A stretch of 7,442 nucleotides of DNA from RGIG3513 sp045658985 (GCA_045658985.1 JAZOWC010000033.1:1-7442), one strand, 5' to 3'. Counted from the first letter of the stretch, positions 1 to 6,920 are shown. The notes: generated by a model from the letters alone, not told the origin. Translations and numbers: made by a program.

Positions 1-3000
1 GCCGCTCCCTGCGGACATGAAAAGAACATACACAGCGAGGCAGTCGCCCCCACCTGCATGGACAAGGGCTGCGAGGAATACTGGTACTGCTGCTACTGCG
101 GTAGCTATTTTGCAGATGAAGCGTTCCAAGACGAGATAGGTCATATCCCCGTTCTGCCTGCGCTGGATCACAGCTACGGTGCGACAGGCTGCACCAACTG
201 CGGTCGACCCACGCCGGTTTATACGAAGATCACATCTTATGAGCAATTTCTCACGCTGGACCCCAACGCCTCGTTCATCGCGGTGGCTGAAATCGACAAC
301 GGCAACGGCGGCAAGGACTACTATGTCCTGAAAAAGGAGATCGCTACCACTATGGCCGACATCGACGAGGATGGACAGCCCGATATTCTGTTGGTGGATG
401 ACAACAGCAACGGCATTTCCGACATTTTGGAAACCGACGAAAACGGTGACGGCGTGGCTGATGCGATGGAATTTGACGGTGTCTACAGCGGAGAGCCCGA
501 TGGAGTACTTGATAGTGAAGAAATCTGGGAATACTTGTTCTATCTGGAGAATGAATATACCGACGGCTATATTCCCGGTTTGCACATAATGGGAGTGATC
601 CCTGTCACGCCCGCCGCTGACGGCACCATCTCGGTAAAGGGGCTTGACGCGCTGGAGTGGATCATGGAGCGCAAGTATTCCGATGATGAGCTGGAAGATC
701 AATACTATGGTGACGGCGCCACCGTGAAGGACTACGAGAACGATTTCACCTTCCGTATCCCCAACTTCTGGATTCGCCCCGTAGTGACGATTGACAACAA
801 CTTCTATCAGCAGCCCTATGAACAGGGCGACTCCAAGTGGTGGGGCGTTCTGTTTGGTAAGGACGGTAAGGAGCTTAACAGCTACCTCTATGAGCCTATC
901 TATGGGGAGGACTATCCCGATGATGCTGTCATCCTTTACACCGAATCGTTCCACAACCTCAATTCCGACGGTCAGTTGGAGCATGCACTGCGCTTCCTTG
1001 TCAACGGCGAGAAAAAGAACTTTATTATGACATCCGACAGCTTCTGGGAGGAGCTGGAAGGCACCCAGTATCCCATTTACCTTTACTGCTCCGATGCGGG
1101 AGAAGAGTATCACGAGCATATTTGGGGTCCTTGGACAAAGATGAATGAGGAAAATCATAAGCGTGTTTGCACGGTAGACGGCTGCACGGCATTCGATATT
1201 GGTTCTCATAACAAGGACGAAAACCGTGGATGCACTCCCGATACGGAAGATTATGAGTTAGGACACTGGGTCTCCTGTACGGATTGCGGCGGTGAATATC
1301 ACGAGTATCACACCCGTGAAGAAGCCGGCAGATATTACCCCAACTATTGGAGAGATACCGGCGACGGCGTTCATCACGTTGTATATTGCACAGAATGTGG
1401 CGGCCCCGTCGAATATGCGGAGCATCGCTGGTCCGATTGGTACAGAGGAGCCAAGCAAATTGACGGTGAGTGGGTAATGGGACATTACCGCGATTGCGAA
1501 AACTGGCCCTGCGAGGCACAAATATGGCAAGCAGAATGTATTTATGACGAAGGCACTGTAACAAAGAAACCGACCTGCACGGAAAACGGTATAAAAGAGT
1601 ACGTTTGTACGGCAGACGACTGCGCGTGTGATACAAAGTATCATACCGAAGAGATACCCGCTTTGGGGCACGATTGGGGTGAGTGGACACCTTCCTTGAC
1701 CGATTCGACAAAGGAAGAACGAGTTTGTAAGAGAGACCCGAGCCATACGGAGGAACGCACTGCTCACGAACATTCCTGGAGTAATTGGGTGGATGACCAT
1801 ACAACCGAAACACATACTCGCCAATGCACCTTAGAAGGCTGTACCGCGAAAGAAACAGAGCCGCACAACTGGGATAGCGGCGTTCAAAGCGGCGCTGCCA
1901 GCTGCACCGAAGGCGCCAAGACCACATACACCTGCTCGGATTGCGGTGCCACCAAAACCGAAACGGGAGAGGAGCTTGGCCATGACTGGGGCGAATGGGT
2001 ATATGACAGCGTAGACTCTCACATCCGTAACTGCAAGAGAAATTGCGGCGTTGAGGAAGAATTCGAAGGCCACGAATGGGGCGAATGGCAGGTTTACGAC
2101 GAAAATACGCACAGAATGTATTGCGACATCTGCCACGGCTATCAGGAGGAAGACCACGATTGGAATGGCGGTGTTGAAACTGTATCTCCTACCTGCTATT
2201 CTACCGGTGTTATGACTTATACCTGCGGCACATGCGGTCATACAAAGACCGAGGAAATCCCGATGACGGAGCACACTTGGACAGACTGGGCGCCTGACGG
2301 TGAGCAGAACCACAAGCGCGACTGTATGGATGACAACTGCGATAAGTTTGAGACCCTGCCTCACAGCTGGGACGAAGGCGAAGTCACCAAGCAGCCTTCC
2401 TGCTCTGAAAAGGGCAAAATGACTTATACCTGCCAGACTTGTATGTACACCCGCACCGAAGATATCCCCACCATCGATCACGAGTTTGGCGATTGGACTC
2501 CCAACACAGATGACAAGACCCATTCCCGCTCCTGCGCCTGCGGCGAGAGTGAGACCGAGGAACATAATTTTGACAATGGCGAAGTGACCCAGGCCCCCAC
2601 CCACGAAGCCAAGGGCGAGATCAAGTACACCTGCGCAGACTGCGGCTACAGCTATCTTGACGTGCTGCCCGAGATCGCCGAGCATCAGTGGGACGAGTGG
2701 ATCGTCAACAAGGTTGACGAAGCAAACACCCACATCCGCTACTGCTTCTGCGGCGAGAGCGAGACTGCACCGCATGCATTCGATAACGGCGCAGTCACCG
2801 TCAATCCCACCCATACAAGCAAGGGCGAGATGACCTATACCTGCTCCGACTGCGGATACTCCTATACCGAGGAGATAGATGAGACTCCCGAGCACAGCTG
2901 GACCGATTGGGAAACCAACTTTGACGGCACACACAGCCGTTACTGCCGCTGCGGCGCATACCGGACGGGTGATTGCGCTTGGGATGACGGCATGGTCACC

Positions 3001-4431
3001 ACCGAGCCCACCCACACAGAACCCGGCACCAAGACCTATACCTGCACCCTCTGCGGCGACACCTATACCGAGGAGATCCCCGTGACACCCGAGCATCAGT
3101 GGGGCGAGTGGGTGGTCAACAAGCTTGACGAAGCAAATACCCATATTCGCTACTGTATCTGCGACGAAACCGAGACTGCGTCTCATAACTTTGACGAGGG
3201 TGTAGTTACCGAACCCGCAACGCATACGTCCAAGGGCGTAAAGACCTTTACTTGTACCGATGGTTGCGGATATTCTTACACCGAGGAACTCCCTGAGACT
3301 CCCGAACACAGCTGGACAGACTGGGAGAGCAACTCTGACGGCACCCATAGCCGCGCCTGCCGCTGTAACGCAAACGAGACCGCATCCTGCACTTGGGACG
3401 AGGGTGTAGTTACTACCCCTGCCACCCATCTGGAAGAAGGTACCGTAACCTACACCTGCACCGTCTGCGGTGACACCCGCACCGAGCCTGTTGCCAAGAC
3501 TCCCGATCACGAGTTTGGCGACTGGACACCCGACAATGAGGGCGTCAACCATACCCGCTCCTGCACCTGCGGCGAGAACGAGAGCGCACAGCATGCCTTT
3601 GGCTCAGGCGTGGTCACCAAATACGCCACCCATCTTGAAGAAGGCACCGTAACCTACACCTGCACCGCCTGCGGCTTTGAGCGCACCAATACCGTCCCCA
3701 AGAACCGTGGCCATAGCTTTGGTCAGTGGGAGCCTCTGGCAACGGTCAGCGGCAAGCACGTGTGTTCCTGCCCCTGCGGCGAGACCAAGACTGCCGACTG
3801 TACCTATGACAGCGGCGTCATCACCGCCGAGCCTACCTATGACGCAGAGGGAACACGTACCTATACCTGCACCGTCTGCGGCGGCACCAAGCTTGAGTCC
3901 ATCCCGCAGCTTGTCAAGGTTGACGAGATCACCGCAAACGGCAGCACCGGCGCAACTATCGCCGCTCCCGCAGGAAGCAATGGTGTTCTCGATCAGAACA
4001 CCGTGCTCGACGTGCAGGAGGTAAACAGTCAGCCTGCCCCTGCGGTCAAAGAAAAGATCGCCGTGATCACCGACAGCGACAAGGCCGAGATCCTCGCCTC
4101 CTACGATATCTCCCTGCTCCTTGACGGCGCGGCCGTTCAGCCGGGCGGCAAAGTAGAGGTCACCCTGCCCGCTCCCGCGGGTGCAGAGGAGTATGAGTCA
4201 CTGCAGGTCGTGTATATTGCCGATGATGGCTCTGTAACCCCCTGTGAGACACGAATCAACGATGACGGCACTATCACCTTTGTTACCGATCATTTCAGCC
4301 GTTACGCCATCGTAGGCGTTCCTGCGGCCTCCTCGGCTATGTGGATCACCATTTCGGTGGTTTCGGTGGTGCTGATCGCCGCCGTTGTGATCGCCCTGAT
4401 GGTATTCAAGAAGAAGAAAGGCATCGCATAA
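1..4431 (+). CDS. Giant Cys/His-rich repeat surface protein, C-terminal membrane anchor (5'-partial)
   Basis: The frame is open from base 1, so the gene starts upstream; the Met codon at 58 lies inside a Cys-rich motif (APTCMDKGCEEYWYC) and is not a start. Visible order: a Cys-rich segment with CxxC pairs (1-210); an Asp-rich calcium-loop-like ladder (358-522); an unrecognised domain rich in aromatic and acidic residues (to about 1110); about eleven repeats with HxWxxW, HxRxCxC and TYTCxxCG motifs (1111-3909); a beta-rich membrane-proximal domain ending in TDHFSRYAIVG (3910-4320); one hydrophobic helix (4339-4407) and the tail KKKKGIA. No LPxTG sorting motif is present, so anchoring is probably by the helix. 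Such repeats are common in large surface proteins of gut Clostridia; their function is not known to me. Adhesion, metal binding or a structural stalk are possible. I infer an extracellular location from the anchor; the signal peptide is outside the window. Confidence 0.88.
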   Translation, partial: AAPCGHEKNIHSEAVAPTCMDKGCEEYWYCCYCGSYFADEAFQDEIGHIPVLPALDHSYGATGCTNCGRPTPVYTKITSYEQFLTLDPNASFIAVAEIDNGNGGKDYYVLKKEIATTMADIDEDGQPDILLVDDNSNGISDILETDENGDGVADAMEFDGVYSGEPDGVLDSEEIWEYLFYLENEYTDGYIPGLHIMGVIPVTPAADGTISVKGLDALEWIMERKYSDDELEDQYYGDGATVKDYENDFTFRIPNFWIRPVVTIDNNFYQQPYEQGDSKWWGVLFGKDGKELNSYLYEPIYGEDYPDDAVILYTESFHNLNSDGQLEHALRFLVNGEKKNFIMTSDSFWEELEGTQYPIYLYCSDAGEEYHEHIWGPWTKMNEENHKRVCTVDGCTAFDIGSHNKDENRGCTPDTEDYELGHWVSCTDCGGEYHEYHTREEAGRYYPNYWRDTGDGVHHVVYCTECGGPVEYAEHRWSDWYRGAKQIDGEWVMGHYRDCENWPCEAQIWQAECIYDEGTVTKKPTCTENGIKEYVCTADDCACDTKYHTEEIPALGHDWGEWTPSLTDSTKEERVCKRDPSHTEERTAHEHSWSNWVDDHTTETHTRQCTLEGCTAKETEPHNWDSGVQSGAASCTEGAKTTYTCSDCGATKTETGEELGHDWGEWVYDSVDSHIRNCKRNCGVEEEFEGHEWGEWQVYDENTHRMYCDICHGYQEEDHDWNGGVETVSPTCYSTGVMTYTCGTCGHTKTEEIPMTEHTWTDWAPDGEQNHKRDCMDDNCDKFETLPHSWDEGEVTKQPSCSEKGKMTYTCQTCMYTRTEDIPTIDHEFGDWTPNTDDKTHSRSCACGESETEEHNFDNGEVTQAPTHEAKGEIKYTCADCGYSYLDVLPEIAEHQWDEWIVNKVDEANTHIRYCFCGESETAPHAFDNGAVTVNPTHTSKGEMTYTCSDCGYSYTEEIDETPEHSWTDWETNFDGTHSRYCRCGAYRTGDCAWDDGMVTTEPTHTEPGTKTYTCTLCGDTYTEEIPVTPEHQWGEWVVNKLDEANTHIRYCICDETETASHNFDEGVVTEPATHTSKGVKTFTCTDGCGYSYTEELPETPEHSWTDWESNSDGTHSRACRCNANETASCTWDEGVVTTPATHLEEGTVTYTCTVCGDTRTEPVAKTPDHEFGDWTPDNEGVNHTRSCTCGENESAQHAFGSGVVTKYATHLEEGTVTYTCTACGFERTNTVPKNRGHSFGQWEPLATVSGKHVCSCPCGETKTADCTYDSGVITAEPTYDAEGTRTYTCTVCGGTKLESIPQLVKVDEITANGSTGATIAAPAGSNGVLDQNTVLDVQEVNSQPAPAVKEKIAVITDSDKAEILASYDISLLLDGAAVQPGGKVEVTLPAPAGAEEYESLQVVYIADDGSVTPCETRINDDGTITFVTDHFSRYAIVGVPAASSAMWITISVVSVVLIAAVVIALMVFKKKKGIA
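358..522 (+). other. Calcium-binding-like Asp loop ladder within the surface protein
   Basis: Three consecutive DxDxDGxxD-type loops are encoded: DIDEDGQPD (358-384), DDNSNGISD (397-423) and DENGDGVAD (436-462). A fourth, degenerate Asp/Glu-rich stretch containing EPDGVLDSEE follows up to 522. The 39-base spacing from loop to loop (13 residues) is regular. This resembles EF-hand, dockerin or thrombospondin type 3 calcium loops, which in secreted bacterial proteins usually rigidify linkers. Calcium binding is inferred from the pattern only. Confidence 0.65.
1111..3909 (+). repeat. About eleven tandem Cys/His-rich protein repeats (coding)
   Basis: Each unit begins with HxWxxW, continues with HxRxCxC, then [H/C]x[W/F/Y]DxGxVTxxPT[C/H], and ends with TYTCxxCG and TExIP. 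Clear unit starts are at 1669, 1981, 2272, 2479, 2683, 2893, 3094, 3307, 3508 and 3712. From 2272 on the units are regular at 66-71 residues. Those at 1669 and 1981 are longer (104 and 97 residues) because of extra HxWxxW half-units. The stretch 1111-1668 is degenerate, with the same motifs at irregular spacing. The Cys pairs recall zinc ribbons; metal binding is an inference. Confidence 0.85.
4339..4428 (+). other. C-terminal transmembrane helix and lysine tail
   Basis: Starting at Met-Trp, 23 uncharged, mostly hydrophobic residues (Ile, Val, Leu, Ala) are followed directly by KKKKGIA and the stop. The positive-inside rule puts the lysines in the cytoplasm and the repeats outside. There is no LPxTG or similar sorting signal before the helix. 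Confidence 0.8.
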
Positions 4432-4454
4432 CCTACCAAGCAGAATAACAAAAA

Positions 4455-4484
4455 AGAGAGAACCCACCGCGGTGGGTTCTCTCT
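4455..4484. terminator. Bidirectional intrinsic terminator between converging genes
   Basis: A perfect 30-base palindrome (15 bp each side, core ACCCACCGCGGTGGGT) lies 23 bases past the surface-protein stop and 18 bases past the ATPase stop. Reading +, it is followed by CTTTTATTA; reading -, by a run of five T and then GTTATT. Both sides therefore have U-rich tails, so the hairpin can end transcription from both directions. Confidence 0.9.
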
Positions 4485-4502
4485 CTTTTATTACAGATCT
4501 TC

Positions 4503-5252
4503 TTACAGTACCTTGGACAAGAACAGCTGCAGACGGGGATGCTCGGGATTGGTGAAAAACTCCTGAGGCGCTTTGTCCTCCAGAATATGTCCGCCGTCCA
4601 TAAATATCACTCGCTCGCCAACCTCGCGGGCAAATCCCATCTCGTGGGTGACCACGACCATGGTCATGTTTTCGGCGGCAAGATCCTTCATAACCTGCAG
4701 GACTTCGCCGACCATCTCGGGGTCGAGAGCCGAGGTAGGCTCGTCAAAGAGCATTACGTCGGGCTGCATGCACAGAGCGCGCACGATAGCGATACGCTGT
4801 TTCTGACCGCCGGACAGCTGAATGGGATATGCATCCTCGCGGTCTCCCAGTCCGACCTTCTTGAGCAGTTCGCGGGCCAGAGCCTTGGCATCCTCGAGGG
4901 GCATATTCTTGACCTTGACGGGTGCAAGGGTCAGGTTTTCCATAACGGTCATATGGGGGAACAGATTAAAATGCTGGAACACCATTCCCATACGCTGACG
5001 GTGCAGGTTGATGTCCACCTTCTTGTCGGCGATGTTGACGCCGTCAAACACGATCTCGCCCTCGGTGGGAGTCTCAAGCAGATTCAGCGAGCGGAGCAGG
5101 GTGGACTTACCGCTGCCGGAGGGGCCGACGATAACTACCACCTGACCCTCGTAGATGTCCAGATTACAGTCGTTGAGGGCGCAGATTTTGGGGCTGAAGC
5201 GCTTGGTCAGATGCTTTACGCTGATGATGGGGGTGTTATCTGTGATCGCCAC
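4503..5252 (-). CDS. Polar amino acid ABC transporter ATP-binding protein (HisP/GlnQ type)
   Basis: This is the cytoplasmic ATPase that powers the importer; 249 residues is normal for the family. From the chosen start, Walker A GPSGSGKST is at 43-51, Q-loop Gln at 93 (MVFQHFNLFPH), signature LSGGQ at 146-150, Walker B VMLFDEP at 166-172 with catalytic Glu171, D-loop SALD at 174-177 and switch His203. All catalytic residues are present. The frame runs up to a TTG at 5279, but an AGGAGG (5260-5265) sits 7 bases before the GTG at 5252 and would lie inside the longer reading, so GTG is preferred. It overlaps the permease end by 17 bases, suggesting coupled translation. It is last in the operon and ends just before the shared terminator. 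The substrate cannot be read from this subunit. Confidence 0.95.
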   Translation of the reverse strand: MAITDNTPIISVKHLTKRFSPKICALNDCNLDIYEGQVVVIVGPSGSGKSTLLRSLNLLETPTEGEIVFDGVNIADKKVDINLHRQRMGMVFQHFNLFPHMTVMENLTLAPVKVKNMPLEDAKALARELLKKVGLGDREDAYPIQLSGGQKQRIAIVRALCMQPDVMLFDEPTSALDPEMVGEVLQVMKDLAAENMTMVVVTHEMGFAREVGERVIFMDGGHILEDKAPQEFFTNPEHPRLQLFLSKVL

Positions 5253-5970
5253 GGCGCATCCTCCTCTCGAGTAATTCAATAAGCTTGCCTGCGGGGAAGT
5301 TGATGCAGAAGTACACTGCCGCTGCCAGCAGGTAGGGAGACATACTGAGGAAGGTAGAGCCTGCGGTGGTCTTTGCAGCCCACATCAGCTCGTACATGCC
5401 GATAGCGCCGCAGAGGGAGGACTCCTTGATCATGGTGATCAGCTCGTTTGCCAGAGAGGGGAGGATGTTCTTGATGGCCTGAGGCAGCACCACGTATCTC
5501 ATGCTCTGTCCCTGAGTCAGACCCAGCGAACGCGCAGCCTCGCCCTGACCCTGATCCACCGCCAGAATACCGCCGCGGATGATCTCAGCAACATAAGCCG
5601 CGCTGTTGAGGGCCAGCGAAATAATACCGGGGATGAACATAGCAATGTTCACAAACCCGAATATGTAGAATGTGGGGATCTTGATCATGGAGAATACGCC
5701 CAGATAGATGATAGACAGCTGAACGTACAGGGGAGTGGAGCGGAAAATCGCTATATAGGCGCCTGCGATAGCATTGACAACCCTGTTCTTGCTCAGGCGC
5801 ATCAGAGCCAGTCCCAGAGCGGGAATGATGGCTATGAGCACCGCGCCCAGTGCCAGCAGCAGAGTATATGCCACACCCTGAGTAAAGTAGGGCAGATACT
5901 TGGGCAAGAACGAGAAGTTGAACATAGTGCGTATCATTGTGCCAAAGGTGGACAAAATGACAGGTGTCAT
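5236..5970 (-). CDS. Polar amino acid ABC transporter permease (HisM/GlnP type)
   Basis: This membrane subunit forms the amino acid channel, probably as a homodimer because only one permease gene is present. It has 244 residues, with hydrophobic segments at roughly 33-56, 68-93 and 103-122 and a further one near the C-terminus. Family motifs are FRSTPLYVQL (76-85), LNSAAYVAEIIRGG (121-134) and the EAA loop GQGEAARSLGL ending VLPQA (142-165), which docks with the ATPase. The ATG at 5970 is chosen because AAGGAG lies 6 bases upstream (5977-5982). An in-frame GTG at 6000 would add ten residues but lies at the end of the intergenic hairpin and has no ribosome binding site. It follows the binding protein and overlaps the ATPase start. 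Confidence 0.94.
   Translation of the reverse strand: MTPVILSTFGTMIRTMFNFSFLPKYLPYFTQGVAYTLLLALGAVLIAIIPALGLALMRLSKNRVVNAIAGAYIAIFRSTPLYVQLSIIYLGVFSMIKIPTFYIFGFVNIAMFIPGIISLALNSAAYVAEIIRGGILAVDQGQGEAARSLGLTQGQSMRYVVLPQAIKNILPSLANELITMIKESSLCGAIGMYELMWAAKTTAGSTFLSMSPYLLAAAVYFCINFPAGKLIELLERRMRRGDHR
5260..5265 (-). promoter_or_regulatory. Ribosome binding site deciding the ATPase start
   Basis: A perfect AGGAGG on the minus strand inside the permease 3' end, 7 bases before the GTG at 5252. It favours GTG over the longer TTG start at 5279. Confidence 0.85.
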
Positions 5971-5976
5971 ACAAAA

Positions 5977-5982
5977 CTCCTT
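5977..5982 (-). promoter_or_regulatory. Ribosome binding site deciding the permease start
   Basis: AAGGAG on the minus strand, with 6 bases (TTTTGT) before the ATG at 5970. This rules in the internal ATG over the upstream in-frame GTG at 6000. Confidence 0.85.
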
Positions 5983-5995
5983 CTTTAGTGGAATA

Positions 5996-6026
5996 AACAC
6001 CGGCCGCCAACTAAACGGCCGGTGTT
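5996..6026 (-). promoter_or_regulatory. Intergenic hairpin between binding-protein and permease genes (attenuator or mRNA stabiliser)
   Basis: A perfect 11-bp stem (AACACCGGCCG at 5996-6006 pairs with 6016-6026) has a 9-base loop and lies 18 bases past the binding-protein stop. On the minus strand it is followed by only TTATTCC, a poor U-tract, so it looks like a leaky terminator or a 3'-end protecting structure rather than a full stop. In comparable importer operons such hairpins let the binding protein be made in excess over the membrane parts; that role is inferred here. Confidence 0.75.
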
Positions 6027-6044
6027 ATAGCTCGTTTGTATTGA

Positions 6045-6827
6045 TTACTCAGCGTCGCCGGAGAGCTTGATAGCCTCGTCCATCCAGGTGTTCAGCAGGC
6101 CGGCCTTCTCAGCCTTCTCGATAGCGGCATTGATGATGGGCAGCAGGTTCTTGGGGTCGCCCTTCTTGACGGCTACACGGTAGGGAGCAGCAACGCCCAG
6201 AGCAACGTCGGAGATGACCAGATCGGGGTTAGCATCTGCATACTGACGTGCAACAGCTGCGTCCAGAACGACTGCGTCGCACTTGTCAAACAGCAGGTTG
6301 TTGATCAGATCGGGAACAGTGGTCAGAGAAAGCAGCTTTGCGCCTTCCATATCGTTGGTGACCAGGTCTTCCTTGGTGGTAGCAGCCTGAGCGCCTACGG
6401 TCTTGCCGCTGAAATCAGCGATAGCCTTGAAGTTAGCGGTGTCAGCCTTGCGGACAAGGATCATGGGAGGCTCGTCGGTGTAGTAGGGGTTGGAGAAGTC
6501 AGCTTCCTTTGCGCGGTCGGGATCTTCTTCCATAGCAGCGATGACCATATCGATGGTGCCGTTCTTCAGCTCCTGAATGAGGAAGTCAAAGCCGATATCC
6601 TTGATCTCGATGTCCATCTTGGCTTCTTCTGCGATGTACTTAGCCAGAGAAACGTCGTAGCCTACGATGGTGTCCTTGCCGTCGATCATGGTGTGAAACT
6701 CATAAGGTGCGTAGTCGGCGCTGGTGCCGTAAACGATGGTGTTGCCGTTGTCGCCGCAGCCTGCAAAAGCTGCACAGAGCATCATAACGCTCATTGCCAG
6801 GGCGAAGATCTTTGCGATTGTCTTCAT
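6045..6827 (-). CDS. Polar amino acid ABC transporter substrate-binding lipoprotein (SBP family 3)
   Basis: This extracellular receptor captures the amino acid and hands it to the permease. It has 260 residues. A lysine-bearing N-terminus and hydrophobic stretch lead to a lipobox ending FAGC with Cys24, the expected lipidation site; Phe at -3 is slightly off the usual Leu. Family 3 motifs follow: GTSADYAPYEF (34-44), VGYDVSLAKYIAEE (55-68), GTIDMVIAAM (90-99), then DRAKEADFSNPYY (104-116) with Arg105, matching the arginine that holds the ligand carboxylate, and DAVVLD with Asp189, matching the amino-group contact. The segment VGAQAATTKE replaces the more usual GTT. The ATG at 6827 is supported by a GAGAGG-type ribosome binding site about 9 bases upstream. 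It is first in the operon. Substrate specificity (for example cystine, glutamine, basic amino acids) cannot be read from sequence. Confidence 0.94.
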   Translation of the reverse strand: MKTIAKIFALAMSVMMLCAAFAGCGDNGNTIVYGTSADYAPYEFHTMIDGKDTIVGYDVSLAKYIAEEAKMDIEIKDIGFDFLIQELKNGTIDMVIAAMEEDPDRAKEADFSNPYYTDEPPMILVRKADTANFKAIADFSGKTVGAQAATTKEDLVTNDMEGAKLLSLTTVPDLINNLLFDKCDAVVLDAAVARQYADANPDLVISDVALGVAAPYRVAVKKGDPKNLLPIINAAIEKAEKAGLLNTWMDEAIKLSGDAE

Positions 6828-6844
6828 TGTGTTTTACCTCTCTT

Positions 6845-6873
6845 ATTATATAATAGTATAACTGCTCATACAA
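6845..6873 (-). promoter_or_regulatory. Possible second promoter, overlapping the leader
   Basis: TTGTAT (6868-6873) and TATAAT (6845-6850) are also separated by 17 bases on the minus strand. The start would fall around 6838, inside or just before the ribosome binding site, leaving a leader of about 11 bases. It is therefore less likely to drive efficient translation than the upstream promoter. Confidence 0.3.
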
Positions 6874-6878
6874 AAGTA

Positions 6879-6907
6879 ATTATACAATTTATTTACTAAA
6901 TATGCAA
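6879..6907 (-). promoter_or_regulatory. Sigma-A-type promoter of the ABC importer operon
   Basis: On the minus strand TTGCAT (6902-6907) is separated by exactly 17 bases from a perfect TATAAT (6879-6884). Transcription would begin near 6872, giving a leader of about 45 bases that contains the ribosome binding site. The leader is too short for a T-box or other riboswitch. Confidence 0.7.
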
Positions 6908-6920
6908 TCGGCATATTGCA
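6903..6920. promoter_or_regulatory. Candidate operator dyad overlapping the -35 box
   Basis: TGCAAT (6903-6908) and ATTGCA (6915-6920) form a perfect inverted repeat with a 6-base spacer. TATGC (6901-6905) and GCATA (6911-6915) form a second, nested one. The left arm covers the -35 hexamer of the operon promoter, the usual place for a repressor site. The binding protein is unknown. Confidence 0.45.

Noticed and set aside
58..60. Met codon at 58 as the start of the large gene
   Set aside because: The frame is open back to base 1 and the upstream residues belong to the same Cys-rich motif, with no ribosome binding site. The true start is outside the window.
1025..1927. A 300-codon minus-strand frame and a nested 188-codon frame
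   Set aside because: Both lie antisense to the conserved Cys/His repeat coding sequence, have arginine- and cysteine-rich low-quality composition, and match no family I recognise.
1831..3594. A 587-codon open frame on the minus strand opposite the surface repeats
   Set aside because: It is the antisense reading of a repetitive coding array: a GC-biased third position and repeated codons keep stops out. The plus-strand protein has conserved motifs and no ribosome binding site or family motif supports the antisense frame.
4539..5282. A 247-codon plus-strand frame opposite the ATPase gene
   Set aside because: The minus strand encodes a complete ABC ATPase with every catalytic motif; the plus frame is its shadow.
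5996..6026. A full terminator splitting the operon
   Set aside because: The T run after the stem is short and interrupted, and no promoter-like sequence is apparent in the short gap before the permease, which needs the upstream transcript.
6828..6872. Riboswitch or T-box leader for the amino acid importer
   Set aside because: The predicted leader is only about 45 bases, with no specifier-like stem or T-box sequence and no terminator before the first gene.
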